A stretch of 64,000 nucleotides of DNA from Verrucomicrobiota bacterium (GCA_947471985.1 CANIZL010000007.1:1-64000); one strand, 5' to 3'. Counted from the stretch's first letter, positions 1 through 8,998 are shown. Notes: a model not told the origin generated them from the letters alone. A program made the numbers and translations.

Positions 1-107
1 AACTTCTCCTTCCCCAGGTCATCCAACAGCTTCTGCCCGCCCACAATCCGTGAAAGGCAGTGATACACGGCCGTCTCCCCGACTGGTTTGATCCGCTTCA
101 GTCTCAT
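1..107 (-). CDS. RAYT (REP-associated tyrosine transposase), N-terminal fragment cut by window edge
   Basis: On the minus strand an ATG at 107 opens a frame beginning MRLKRIKPVGETAVYHCLSR that stays open to the window edge. It is too short for the ORF track. The pattern of a basic start, then YHCLSR, then GGQKLLDD is what I recognise from the start of IS200-like Y1 transposases of the RAYT type in Verrucomicrobiota and Planctomycetes. The HUH motif and catalytic tyrosine would lie outside the window, so activity cannot be judged. RAYTs act on short palindromic REP repeats, and such repeats occur directly upstream (200-310) and again near 35.2-35.4 kb. Confidence 0.75.
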   Translation of the reverse strand, partial: MRLKRIKPVGETAVYHCLSRIVGGQKLLDDLGKEK

Positions 108-200
108 GTTGTTCTTCGTGGTGTTTGCGGACCCCACCCAACGGGGCGGGGTTCCACGGCCTACTACGAAGAATCCGGGCAAGTGTTACGGACTTTTTTA

Positions 201-310
201 CAGGGAGCCTGGCTCGGTATTCGAGGGGCGGCCGGGATAGGGAGCCTGGTACGCTATCTGGCGCGCGCGGGAATAGGGAGCGTGGCACCGCTTCCATGGC
301 ACCGCTTCCA
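201..310. repeat. Cluster of GGAGCCTGG-type short repeats upstream of the RAYT
   Basis: Three copies of a roughly 20-bp element occur here: CAGGGAGCCTGGCTCGGTAT near 201, ATAGGGAGCCTGGTACGCTAT at 237-257 (its ends ATAG/CTAT are complementary), and AATAGGGAGCGTGGCACCGC near 272. A partial GGCACCGCTTCC copy follows. Related copies lie at 35.17-35.38 kb. They sit just upstream of a RAYT gene, as REP elements mobilised by RAYTs often do. The rest of 108-640 shows no convincing gene; the overlapping ORFs there disagree with one another and with the transposase frame. Confidence 0.55.
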
Positions 311-640
311 CGCGATAGTGAACCTGTCACCTTGACGGGAATCTCGTCGACTTCAGCCGGTGTCGATGAACAGCACAGCGGCACGATTGCATCTGTGATT
401 CCGATACGAGCGACGGGCCGAGCCAACATCGTCGCAGCCGCTGGGATGGCCACTCGGTCCGGGTGCACGAGACGGGGCACCCAGTCGAGATAATAACGAT
501 TGCGCGTCGGCGATGGAAGGCCCGCTCCGGCAATGCTTTCAGCTTCGATGCTCTTTCGATCAACGAAGCCCACTCACCTCAAACTCACTGGCCACAGCGG
601 CGGCAACCGAGGTCGTGGGCTTACCGGCAGCAGCCTCACC

Positions 641-2005
641 TCACGCTCCAGTAGGTTTGGTAGCAGCATGGTCAGCGAACCTTTGCCGCACGTAACTGAT
701 GTGCCCGCGCAACCCATAAAACTGGTCGGCAAAAGACGCCGGGACACTGATCCCCTTTACAGACGCCTCGATCTGATCCAACCGCCGCGATAATTCGCGA
801 TAGGATTCCGGGGTTACCGGGCCAAGCAATCCACGCTCCACCGTCTGCAACGCCCGATACCAGCGGAAAAGGATGAGCTTCACCCGCCAGCGCAGCACCG
901 CCGGAATGAGTTTCAGGCCGGGAATAAGGACGATGGCCATGGGCACGATCAGCGCAATGACCCCTTCCACAACTCCCGCGACCGAAAACGGCAGATTGCG
1001 ATACAACCAGCTTTTACCGGTTTTGAAATAGCGGACCGCCCCCGGACTAAGCTTGAACTCCCGATCCAAGGGGGCAGGAAACTCACCTTTCTGCTGTAGA
1101 ATCGAGGGGTTTTTATGAGTCTCACGCGCCGCCTCCAGCAAGAGGTCCGAGATCGCCGGATGCAGGTCCGAGCGCGCAATTAACTCGACGGTCGGCCCCA
1201 CCAGATGCAGATCGCGCGCGGGAATATCCTTGGCGAAATCAATTCCACCGCGCGGAATCTCCAATCGATTCAGGTAGGGAATCTTGCGGGTGTACGCGGT
1301 CGCCTGCACAAAGTCGAACACCCGAAACGCCGGATTCCGCAACGCCTGGCGCAAGGTCGCGGAGGCCACGGAATCGCTCATCAAAAAGGCCGCATCCACT
1401 TTGCCGGCAGCCAACTGGAGCACGCCTTCCTCCCCGTCCAGTTGCAGCAGGGTGGTGGCGCCTCCAGCCACAATGTTGTTGGTCGCCAATAACGCCTGGG
1501 CCAGCGAGAGCGTGCCGCTGCCAGGGGCGCCAATGGCCAGCCGTTGTCCGGCAAAATCCGACAACAACACCGCATTGTTCGAAGTACGACAAAACACCCA
1601 AAGTGGTTCATACATGATGCTGCCCAGGGAATTCAGGAGCCGCTGCTTTCCCTCCGCCTTGCCTGGCCCCACCAGCCCATCCTGGACGAATCCAACATCA
1701 ATTTTCGAATCCGGAGCACTCAGCCGGGATAGATTCTCCTCCGAGCCACGCGAAGCCACCAGCTTCACATGCACATGATCCTTGGCGAGGTTGTTGGAGT
1801 AGCTCAGCGCATGCCGCTCGAAGACACTGCCCGGGGGACCACTGCTGATGGTCAGGGATTTCGGCGGCGCCGATTGAATAAAAAGATAGGCGGCGGCCGC
1901 CAGCGTAAAGGCGATCAGCAGCACCGCCGCCGTGGCCGCACCACGGCCCAAGCCAAACGTTTCTGTAAAAATCCCCACCACCACCGAAAACCGGATTCGT
2001 TGCAT
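641..2005 (-). CDS. Membrane-anchored TAXI/NMT1-type solute-binding protein
   Basis: The protein (454 aa from the ATG at 2005; the ORF extends upstream to 2086) has an N-terminal membrane segment rich in Ala and Val, followed by a periplasmic binding-protein domain. Features typical of the TAXI family of TRAP-transporter binding proteins are the SGPPGSVFER segment, the LAIGAPGSGT segment and the repeated alternating substrate-pocket strands. Near residue 350 comes a second hydrophobic stretch (VEGVIALIVPMAIVLIPG), then a cytoplasmic-looking helical tail. This two-helix, C-terminally anchored form is known as a variant lacking dedicated TRAP permeases, and none is seen nearby. The substrate is unknown. 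The downstream start is preferred because it begins directly before the hydrophobic anchor. Confidence 0.75.
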   Translation of the reverse strand: MQRIRFSVVVGIFTETFGLGRGAATAAVLLIAFTLAAAAYLFIQSAPPKSLTISSGPPGSVFERHALSYSNNLAKDHVHVKLVASRGSEENLSRLSAPDSKIDVGFVQDGLVGPGKAEGKQRLLNSLGSIMYEPLWVFCRTSNNAVLLSDFAGQRLAIGAPGSGTLSLAQALLATNNIVAGGATTLLQLDGEEGVLQLAAGKVDAAFLMSDSVASATLRQALRNPAFRVFDFVQATAYTRKIPYLNRLEIPRGGIDFAKDIPARDLHLVGPTVELIARSDLHPAISDLLLEAARETHKNPSILQQKGEFPAPLDREFKLSPGAVRYFKTGKSWLYRNLPFSVAGVVEGVIALIVPMAIVLIPGLKLIPAVLRWRVKLILFRWYRALQTVERGLLGPVTPESYRELSRRLDQIEASVKGISVPASFADQFYGLRGHISYVRQRFADHAATKPTGA

Positions 2006-2386
2006 CACCAAGTAACGCTGAACGGCCCGGCGCCGCAGAACAACCGAAATCGCCCTCGTGGGTTGAGGAAGTCCGGTTGATCGCACAGAGCCCGGCTATC
2101 CGATCCCCCGCTCGGCCATCCGGCATCCGCACGAACGGCAAAAAACGGGAATCCTGCAGGGGTTAGCGGTGGCCGCCCAAACTGATGGGTACCTTGTCGG
2201 GAAGGTCAGCCCAGGCGCTGCAGGCGCTCCAGGCGGTCGCGGTGGTCAGCGGATTTCCCAATTCAATCAGACCAGGCCTGAAGGTCTCCGGAAAGCCTAC
2301 GGTGAATCGCGCCCCCCATCTGGGCCCTCCAGGAGCACGCCAAAGTGTCCGTCCATGCACCACGGTAGACGGCTGGAGAATTTCAA

Positions 2387-2439
2387 GGCCCTCACCTCGT
2401 TTCCCTGGCACCTCGCTCCCGTCGCTCGCCGTGAGGGCC
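2387..2439. repeat. 9-bp perfect inverted repeat in the 2.0-2.5 kb intergenic region
   Basis: GGCCCTCAC at 2387-2395 is mirrored by GTGAGGGCC at 2431-2439 with a 35-nt spacer. It lies in the roughly 540-bp gap between two divergent genes (starts at 2005 and 2547). It could be a dispersed palindromic repeat or a fold in the 5' leader of the downstream gene. Nothing else in the gap stands out; the ORF extension from 2169 reads Pro/Arg-rich and is probably non-coding. Confidence 0.3.
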
Positions 2440-2546
2440 CGGGGGCGCGCCGGCCTCCTCCTCTGAACGCCGGTGCGGCGAAAACAAGTCGCTGGCCGAG
2501 GTCAGCCCCCCTCGCTAGCCTGATCCGAAAGTTCCCGAAATTGCTC

Positions 2547-4430
2547 ATGAAGCCATACCAAGGTAGCGCGCATAAAACCGGCCCCCGCCCCGCCCCGATC
2601 CGCTCGTTCGCGTTATCCGTCGCCGCCCTCTGGCTGATACTTCCCAACACTCAGGCCGGCCCGACCGTCGGTCTCTGGGATACGGGCAGCCCATTCACCG
2701 ATCCGCCCGACCGCACGCACCAAGCCGATTGGAAACGAGTGCCCACCGAACTTTTTTCCCTGGAGACGGATCCCGCCAAGGCGGCGTCGGATCCCGGATA
2801 CTATGGCCGGGAATATTCCTTCCAAGGCGATGCCCTGGTCGAGAACACCCGCCTCTCCGCCCTCTTCTCGTCGGCGCAGGGACGCGTCGTCCTCTACGCG
2901 AAACCCGACGTCACGCCCGCGTCCGGCCCCTCGGCGGGCACAACCGGTTGGGGGCAAAAGATTGGCGAAATCATACCCCTTTCCCCCAACGCGCCAACCG
3001 CCCGGATCCGTCACCTCGACGTCCTGCGCAACGCCGGGGATGAAGTGGTTCTCTCGGTCACTTTCGCAGCGCCGCCGGCGGCCGATGTGACGACCATCTT
3101 CACCTTCGGTAAAAACGAAATCGTTGAGATTCACCCCACCGCAACGATGTCCGGGGTTCGGATGCAGGGTGCGATTGCCTACGGTGTGGTGCCGGGATTC
3201 ATCGGGGATGACCTGATCTTCGGGCCCACTGAATCACCCGCCACGACACTCGCGCTACCGGCCGAAAACATGTTTCTGGGTTTGCTGCCCGGGGAGGCCA
3301 GCACGTTCGTGCTGACCTGGCCCCCGGGCCGGCAACAGCTGCAATTGCAGCAATCGGCCCGCGGTTCCGGTCCGCGAACCCTCACGTCCGTGGATCTGAC
3401 GTTGGACGGACAGAGTGTGTATCTGGCCGCCTCGACCGCGCCCGGCCTCTGGCACCGCGAAGAACTCAAGCCTGCCTTCCTGGAGAAAGACGTCGCTCTG
3501 ACGTGGAAGAAACCCTTTCCCGCCCGTTGGAAAACGCAATTCGCCGAGGCCGGAGTGAAGACCACGTTCGCCTTCCACGATTCGCCCGGCCAGATTTGGC
3601 GCGGGGTGCCCGGCTCCTACAGCTACCCGGCCTGGTTCAATGGCGACCAGGCTTTCTACCATCTCAGCAAGAAGGTGCCGCCCAAGGGCGAATCCTTGAT
3701 CTACTTCCTCGAAGGACAAGACACCCCGCCGGGTTACCTCACTCCGGTGGACGTGCTGCAGGCAACGCTCGGCCGATCCGCTTCGGCTCCCATCCTCGAC
3801 GTCGCCGGACGCCGCCTGCGCACCCATCACCGCCGGGGCGGCGAAAGCGTTCACCGCGCGTGCACGTGCGGCTATACGGAAGCAATCCAGGTCATCTTCG
3901 AAGCGGGTCAGGAAACCACCCGGCGCGATTACATCAAGGAGGCCGTGGAAGACATGAACTACTTCGTCCAGCGCCACGTGGAACGCATCGACGAATATCA
4001 ACGGTTTGCCGCCGAAATAACGCGATTCCTCCAGTCGACGGGCACCTCGGCGCCGGAGCTCAAACCCTACCTCCAGGAACTGGAATCGATCGTCCGCCAA
4101 ATCCCGCAGGAATTTCAGGTGCAGCAGGAAAACATGAAATCGCGGGAACACGCGCAGGAACTCACCCGTCAGACGCTGGCGTTGACCGCTGCCGCGAGTC
4201 CGAACAATCTGGCCACTTACAAGGAATTGCTGAAGTCGTGGCGAGCGATGGGCGGCGCGCAGGATTATGTGGTCGCCCAGTGCCACATGATTGCCCGCAA
4301 GCTCTTCCAGGAAGCCGGCTACGGTGCCACCGAGGATCCGCGGCGCCTGACTGCGGCACGGGAGATCCGCAACCGCTGCCGACAAATTCTGAGGAATCCC
4401 GATGGTTATGAAATCTGGGCGGACTATTGA
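2547..4430 (+). CDS. Secreted protein of unknown function
   Basis: The track ORF starts at 2169, but the credible start is the ATG at 2547, which is followed by basic residues and a hydrophobic stretch (SFALSVAALWLILP) ending at QAG, a plausible signal peptide. The mature part (627 aa total) has a beta-rich N-terminal two-thirds with many short strands, reminiscent of secreted carbohydrate-active or beta-sandwich proteins. The last 150 or so residues are helical, Gln/Glu-rich and likely coiled (for example QVQQENMKSREHAQELTRQT). I do not recognise a catalytic motif. The next gene starts 10 bp downstream and encodes an FGE-like lipoprotein, so the two are probably co-transcribed and both exported. 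Confidence 0.7.
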   Translation: MKPYQGSAHKTGPRPAPIRSFALSVAALWLILPNTQAGPTVGLWDTGSPFTDPPDRTHQADWKRVPTELFSLETDPAKAASDPGYYGREYSFQGDALVENTRLSALFSSAQGRVVLYAKPDVTPASGPSAGTTGWGQKIGEIIPLSPNAPTARIRHLDVLRNAGDEVVLSVTFAAPPAADVTTIFTFGKNEIVEIHPTATMSGVRMQGAIAYGVVPGFIGDDLIFGPTESPATTLALPAENMFLGLLPGEASTFVLTWPPGRQQLQLQQSARGSGPRTLTSVDLTLDGQSVYLAASTAPGLWHREELKPAFLEKDVALTWKKPFPARWKTQFAEAGVKTTFAFHDSPGQIWRGVPGSYSYPAWFNGDQAFYHLSKKVPPKGESLIYFLEGQDTPPGYLTPVDVLQATLGRSASAPILDVAGRRLRTHHRRGGESVHRACTCGYTEAIQVIFEAGQETTRRDYIKEAVEDMNYFVQRHVERIDEYQRFAAEITRFLQSTGTSAPELKPYLQELESIVRQIPQEFQVQQENMKSREHAQELTRQTLALTAAASPNNLATYKELLKSWRAMGGAQDYVVAQCHMIARKLFQEAGYGATEDPRRLTAAREIRNRCRQILRNPDGYEIWADY

Positions 4431-4440
4431 ATCCCCACGC

Positions 4441-5337
4441 ATGAGGCTACCTGTTCTGCGCACCCTACTCACCGCCGTCACACTGGCCGCATTGACCGGT
4501 TGCGATCGCCCGGAAACCAAGCCTGCCGCACCAACATCCGTCCCCGGGATCACTCCCGCCCCGGTCACAAACGTCGTCCCAGGCGCAGCCGCAGCCCCCA
4601 AGGCCACCGCGATGGTTTCGATCACAGGGGGTAAATTTCTGATGGGCGACAAAGACGAAATCGACGCCCCGCTGCACGAGGTCGTGGTCGGTTCCTTCCT
4701 CATGGACCGCTATCTGGTGACCCAGGAGCAGTTTCAAAAAGTGACCGGCACGAATCCGTCGCGCTGGAAGGGCGACCAGAATCCGGTGGAGCAACTGCGC
4801 TGGTCCGACGCCCTCGGCTACTGCAATAAACGTTCCGAGCTCGAGGGATTGCAGGCCTGCTACGATCTCAAGACCCAGCAGTGCAATTTCGCTGCGAACG
4901 GTTATCGCCTGCCCACAGAGGCCGAATGGGAATACGCCTGCCGCGCCGGCACCACCACTGCCTACTTCTTCGGCGACAACCCGACCAAGGTCGGCACCTA
5001 CGCGTGGTTCGAAAAAAACTCCGACGGACATCCCCGGCCGGTCGGTCAGAAGCAACCCAATCCGTGGGGCCTCTACGACATGACCGGCAACGTCTGGCAA
5101 TGGTGCAACGACTTTTACCAGGTGGACTATTACGCCGGATCGCCCCGGGAAAACCCCCGGGGTCCCAAGGAAGGTCCGAATAAGGTGCTGCGCGGCGGCG
5201 CGTGGCGCTTCAGCGCGGACAACTGCCGTTCCGGCTATCGGTACAACGAAAGCCCCGGATATGCGGATGTTTGCTTTGGCTATGACATCTACGGATTCCG
5301 TTGCGTCCGCCAAGCGTCCGCCCCGGCGGCGCCTTGA
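4441..5337 (+). CDS. SUMF1/FGE-like lipoprotein
   Basis: The chosen ATG at 4441 begins MRLPVLRTLL and is followed by a lipobox (LAALTGC), so the protein is probably a lipoprotein. A Pro/Ala/Thr-rich linker leads to a formylglycine-generating-enzyme (SUMF1/PvdO/EgtB-like) domain from about residue 55 to the end. The fold shows MVSITGGKFLMGD, YLVTQEQF, YRLPTEAEWEYACRAG, NVWQWCNDFY and VLRGGAW...CRSGYR...GFRCVR. In true FGE two cysteines sit just after the RGGS motif. Here only the second region has a Cys (DNCRSGYR), so sulfatase-activating oxidase activity is doubtful. No sulfatase gene is adjacent. A binding or scaffold role is as likely as catalysis. Confidence 0.85.
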   Translation: MRLPVLRTLLTAVTLAALTGCDRPETKPAAPTSVPGITPAPVTNVVPGAAAAPKATAMVSITGGKFLMGDKDEIDAPLHEVVVGSFLMDRYLVTQEQFQKVTGTNPSRWKGDQNPVEQLRWSDALGYCNKRSELEGLQACYDLKTQQCNFAANGYRLPTEAEWEYACRAGTTTAYFFGDNPTKVGTYAWFEKNSDGHPRPVGQKQPNPWGLYDMTGNVWQWCNDFYQVDYYAGSPRENPRGPKEGPNKVLRGGAWRFSADNCRSGYRYNESPGYADVCFGYDIYGFRCVRQASAPAAP

Positions 5338-5402
5338 TTTCCCGCGTTCGTCTCTTCGAGCCTCCCCTGCCGCATCTCCACTCCAGCGAGTCCAATTCTC
5401 CC

Positions 5403-6902
5403 GTGAAAAACCCCATCCGTGTCGGACCGCTCCTCGGTTATGAGACCTCCGATCTCTACACCGTCTGCATCCTCCTGGACGCCGGGGCACCTCCACCGGT
5501 GTTGCATGTCCCCAGTCTGGCCTTGCTCCAAGCCTTTAAGAAGATCGCCGATGTGGGTTCGCAAGAGTTCTGGCGTGCCGAGTTCCCGTTCCCGCCTCCG
5601 GACGCCGGCGTCACCGTGCGGTACGAAATCCAAGCGGACGGGGTCGCGTTGGCCGATCCCTACGATCGAGTGGGCTGGCAATTTTACGTTCCCGGAAAGA
5701 CCGAGGAGCCCCTATTGGCCTACGCGTCCTGCAATGGTTTCTCCAGCTTCAAACTGCTGCGCGACACCGACCAACCCTACCGCCTCTGGGAGAAGTTAAA
5801 GGAACAACACGAAGCCGCCCCCTTCGCCCTGCTGCTCATGGGTGGCGATCAGGTCTACGCCGACGAAATCTGGGAGTCCAAACGATGTCCCAGTCTGCGG
5901 GATTGGAGCGAGCTGAATTGGGATCAGCAGAACAAAGCCAAGGCGACGGTGAAGATGAAGCAGGAGATCGCCGCGTTCTATGACTGGCTGTACACGGACC
6001 GTTGGAGCGACGAAAATATGTCGCTGGTGCTGGCCAGCATTCCGTCGCTGATGATGTGGGACGACCACGACATTTTCGACGGCTGGGGCTCCTATCCGCA
6101 GGAGCGTCACGACAGTGAGGTTTTTCAGGAGGCCTTCCGCCAGGCCGCCCGCCTCTACGACCTTTTTCAACAGCGGGGTTCGACGACCAATCGACTAAAG
6201 GCCGACGCGAATCATCGCTCGTTCGGCCTGCGCTTCCGCAACTACACGATCCTCGCCCTCGACAACCGCTCGGAACGGACCATTGAGCGCATCATGTCCA
6301 ATGAGCACTGGCAGGATGTGAAAGACTGGCTGGCCCAACAATCGACACAGGGGAACGCCAATCTGCTGGTACTGACGGGCGTACCCGCGGTGTATCGCTC
6401 CTTTGCGGCTGTGGAGGCTGCGATGGATACGACACCGTGGCATGAGGAACTGGAGGACGATGTCCACGACCATTGGAGTTCCCGGACGCATCTGGCGGAG
6501 CGCATGCGGTTGGTGATGGTGCTCCTGAATTTTCTGGAACTTCCGAGCCAGGCCAAATGCAAGGCGATCCTGCTGTCCGGCGACGTCCACGTCGGCGCCC
6601 TGGGCCAGATCTGGAACGCCCACAAACGCATCGGACTGACCCAACTCATCTCCAGCGGCATCGTCCATCCGCCGCCGTCGGCCTTTGCCTGGGCGGGTAT
6701 CCAAATGATGACGTCCGACACTCCCGAGGGCCTCGGCGACGGCGAAGTCACCACGGAAATGCTGACGCCGTTCGGTTCTCCACGCTATCTGCGGACCCGC
6801 AATTATCTGACCTTGAAATCCGGGACCGACCAAAAGCTCTGGGTCAATTGGGTCTGCGAGAATGAGAAATTGAAGCCGACCTTTGCGATCGCCAGCTCGT
6901 GA
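5403..6902 (+). CDS. PhoD-like metallophosphatase
   Basis: This is a calcineurin-type phosphoesterase of the alkaline phosphatase D family, about 499 aa from the GTG at 5403. The longer track ORF begins inside the preceding gene's 3' end, so the GTG (VKNPIRVGPLLGYETSD) is preferred. Metal-binding motifs are seen in order: LMGGDQVYADEIW, MMWDDHDIFDGWG and LLSGDVHVG. The N-terminal region is a beta-sandwich-like domain as in PhoD proteins. No Tat or Sec signal is visible, unlike classical secreted PhoD, so this is probably a cytoplasmic phosphodiesterase or phosphatase of unknown substrate. Its stop overlaps the next gene's start by 4 bp (GTGA), which suggests translational coupling. Confidence 0.85.
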   Translation: MKNPIRVGPLLGYETSDLYTVCILLDAGAPPPVLHVPSLALLQAFKKIADVGSQEFWRAEFPFPPPDAGVTVRYEIQADGVALADPYDRVGWQFYVPGKTEEPLLAYASCNGFSSFKLLRDTDQPYRLWEKLKEQHEAAPFALLLMGGDQVYADEIWESKRCPSLRDWSELNWDQQNKAKATVKMKQEIAAFYDWLYTDRWSDENMSLVLASIPSLMMWDDHDIFDGWGSYPQERHDSEVFQEAFRQAARLYDLFQQRGSTTNRLKADANHRSFGLRFRNYTILALDNRSERTIERIMSNEHWQDVKDWLAQQSTQGNANLLVLTGVPAVYRSFAAVEAAMDTTPWHEELEDDVHDHWSSRTHLAERMRLVMVLLNFLELPSQAKCKAILLSGDVHVGALGQIWNAHKRIGLTQLISSGIVHPPPSAFAWAGIQMMTSDTPEGLGDGEVTTEMLTPFGSPRYLRTRNYLTLKSGTDQKLWVNWVCENEKLKPTFAIASS

Positions 6903-7861
6903 GCGCACCCGTCAGTGATCTCTTCGCCGGCACGCAAGTGGTGGCGCTGGTGGAAGTCCGGGGCCCCGGCGATTCGCTGGTGCACCCGCGCGGCGCCGTC
7001 GGAGTGGTGACCCGCACCCCGGCCACCGTTGGGGAAAAATTCCTGGTCCGCTTCCCCGACGGTTTTGAAATGGCCCTGGCCCGGGCCGAGCTGGATGTCC
7101 TGAAACATTTCAAGGATCGCCTGGGCGAAGGATCTGCCGGCGCGGGGTTCGACCTCGAACAGTGCATTGTTTACCGATGCGTGGTCGGGTCGCGCGCCTA
7201 TGGCTTGGACGATGAAGCATCCGATACAGACCGGCGCGGGATCTATCTGGCGCCGGCGGAGTTGAACTGGTCGCTCTTCGGCGCGCCGGAACAATTCGAG
7301 GATAACGCCGCGCAGGCCTGTTACTGGGAGCTGCAGAAATTCATCACCATGGCGCTCAAGGCGAACCCCAACATCCTGGAATGCCTTTATTCGCCGCTGG
7401 TGGAAAAATGCACCGTCCTCGGGAAGGAACTGCTGGCCCTCCGCACGGGATTTCTCTCCCAGATGATTTTCCAGACCTTCAACGGCTACGCGTTGTCCCA
7501 GTTCAAAAAGATTGAGCAGGATCGCCGCAATCACGGCGAGGTCCGTTGGAAGCACGCGATGCACCTCCTTAGACTGCTGCTCAGCGGTGCGGCAACGCTG
7601 CGGGAAGGTCATTTAACGGTGCGGGTCGAAGCCCACCGGGACCGCTTGCGGGCGATCAAACGCGGGGACCTGACCTGGCCCGAAGTGGACGCCTGGCGAC
7701 GGGATCTCCATCGGGACTTCGAACGCGCGCTCACGGAGACCCGACTCCCCGAACGGCCTGACTACCAAGCGGCGAATCAATTTCTGGTCCGGGCCCGCCG
7801 TCACGCAGCGACCCAGGAAACCGGCACAATCAGTCCCCTCGCCGGCCGAGCCGCTGGTTAG
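6899..7861 (+). CDS. Predicted nucleotidyltransferase (pol-beta superfamily, COG3541/YcgL-like)
   Basis: The GTG start overlaps the preceding phosphatase stop (GTGA), so the two are very likely co-translated. Residues 1-75 form a small beta-rich domain (VVALVEVRGPGDSLVHPRGA), perhaps SH3-like. The nucleotidyltransferase core follows, with CVVGSRAYGLDDEASDTDRRG, matching the GSxxxG...DxDxR signature of this minimal polymerase-beta-fold group, and then the helical region EQDRRNHGEVRWKHAMHLLR. Members are often found beside phosphoesterases, but the substrate is not established. Coupling to a phosphatase hints at addition and removal of a nucleotide or phosphate group, which is inference. Confidence 0.8.
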   Translation: MSAPVSDLFAGTQVVALVEVRGPGDSLVHPRGAVGVVTRTPATVGEKFLVRFPDGFEMALARAELDVLKHFKDRLGEGSAGAGFDLEQCIVYRCVVGSRAYGLDDEASDTDRRGIYLAPAELNWSLFGAPEQFEDNAAQACYWELQKFITMALKANPNILECLYSPLVEKCTVLGKELLALRTGFLSQMIFQTFNGYALSQFKKIEQDRRNHGEVRWKHAMHLLRLLLSGAATLREGHLTVRVEAHRDRLRAIKRGDLTWPEVDAWRRDLHRDFERALTETRLPERPDYQAANQFLVRARRHAATQETGTISPLAGRAAG

Positions 7862-7965
7862 ACCCACCGCGCCTCACGGCCCCGACCATCGCACGTTCTA
7901 CCGCGCTCCGGGTCCATTGAGCCGAATTTGCTTTTACCGACGCCGGTGGGAAAGTCGCCAGCAGC

Positions 7966-8355
7966 ATGCGTCTCACGGGTATCCACCACGTCTCCATTCT
8001 CGTCAGTGACGTCCCCCGGGCGATCGCCTTCTATCGCGATGGCCTCGGATTGCGACAGATACAGCGTCCGCCCACGTTTACGGCGCCCGAATTGCGCGAC
8101 GTCATCTGGTTTGAATTGGGCGACCAGCAGCTGCACCTGCTGCCCTCCGCCACGGCCGACGTACCGGCCCGCCGCCATTTTGCGCTGCACTTGGACGACG
8201 CGGCGGCGGCGCGAGTGGAGCTACAAAGCCGGGGCCTCGTCATCCGGGAAACGACGCCCATCCCGGGCGCCGACCGTTTCTTTGTCAACGACCCGGACGG
8301 GAACCGGGTTGAGCTGATCCAGTGGCAGGAAAACTATCCGATCTCGTACGTGTAG
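7966..8355 (+). CDS. VOC-family (glyoxalase/bleomycin-resistance fold) protein
   Basis: This 129-aa protein is the size of a single VOC module pair. It opens with GIHHVSILVSDVPRAIAFY, where the first His is the usual metal ligand, and ends with RFFVNDPDGNRVELIQW, the canonical closing strand with a Glu ligand. The middle HFALHLDD supplies a further His. It is probably a metal-dependent lyase or dioxygenase-like enzyme; substrate unknown. A 104-bp gap separates it from the gene upstream, so it may have its own promoter. Confidence 0.85.
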   Translation: MRLTGIHHVSILVSDVPRAIAFYRDGLGLRQIQRPPTFTAPELRDVIWFELGDQQLHLLPSATADVPARRHFALHLDDAAAARVELQSRGLVIRETTPIPGADRFFVNDPDGNRVELIQWQENYPISYV

Positions 8356-8472
8356 CCGCCACATCGGAATTCTCCGGGCGCAGCCCCTCGTCCGCCATCG
8401 CCATCGGAGCTCAAACGAGGACCCAGCTCCTTCGGGCATCTGCCCGCCCGCCAAATTATCGATCAATCCGGT

Positions 8473-8913
8473 TTGAACCCAAGAACCGCATCCATAGCTT
8501 TGCCGCTGTTGAATCCGTGGCGACAGCTGCTGGCCTTGGTCTTGGCGCTTGCGTGGATGCCGATGATGCATTCCTGCGAAATCGCGCATTGCCTGGGCAT
8601 TGACTTGCCGGATCAGGGCGAAGCCGGTCACGCCGACGTTCACGCTGAACAACTGCCACCGGACGGGTGCGACCATTGCCACTTCTGCGAGACGCTGCTT
8701 TCGGGCGGCGTGGCCTCAAGAGTTGTGCAGGTGAAAGTGCCCGGTTTCGTGGCGCTCCTCCCCCTTTGGCAGCCCGTCCTGGCGACGTTGTTTATTGAGC
8801 AAACCCAAAGGGTCACCGCGGTGATCCGCAGCGACCAGCACTCACCACCACAACGGTGGCGATTCACTGAGCGTACGGCCCTGCCGCCGCGCGCTCCCTC
8901 CCACGTCGCCTAA
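8473..8913 (+). CDS. DUF2946-like small exported protein ahead of a metal efflux operon
   Basis: The ORF (146 aa, TTG start) has an early hydrophobic stretch (LLALVLALAWMPMMHSC), a His/Cys-containing middle (CDHCHFCETLL) and the ending RTALPPRAPSH. I recognise that ending from DUF2946-type proteins encoded next to copper or heavy-metal efflux genes. The clustered CxxCxxC residues suggest metal binding in the periplasm. It lies 85 bp upstream of a CzcC-like gene and is probably part of the same response. The start codon is uncertain because no ATG precedes the hydrophobic segment. Confidence 0.6.
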   Translation: MNPRTASIALPLLNPWRQLLALVLALAWMPMMHSCEIAHCLGIDLPDQGEAGHADVHAEQLPPDGCDHCHFCETLLSGGVASRVVQVKVPGFVALLPLWQPVLATLFIEQTQRVTAVIRSDQHSPPQRWRFTERTALPPRAPSHVA

Positions 8914-8998
8914 GTCTGCCTCGCGCAGGCTCCCCCCGTTGGCCCGGGCGCTTTGTCGTGCCCGGATTCCCCCGTCCCGCCGTCCCCATGTCCTCATC

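Noticed and set aside
19-573. 184-aa minus-strand ORF at the left edge
   Set aside because: It overlaps the RAYT start in another frame and runs through the repeat cluster; the product is Arg/Pro/Ser-rich.
3255-4703. 482-aa minus-strand ORF spanning two plus-strand genes
   Set aside because: It crosses the boundary between the unknown secreted protein and the FGE-like gene, which would be odd for a real gene, and has no recognisable domain.
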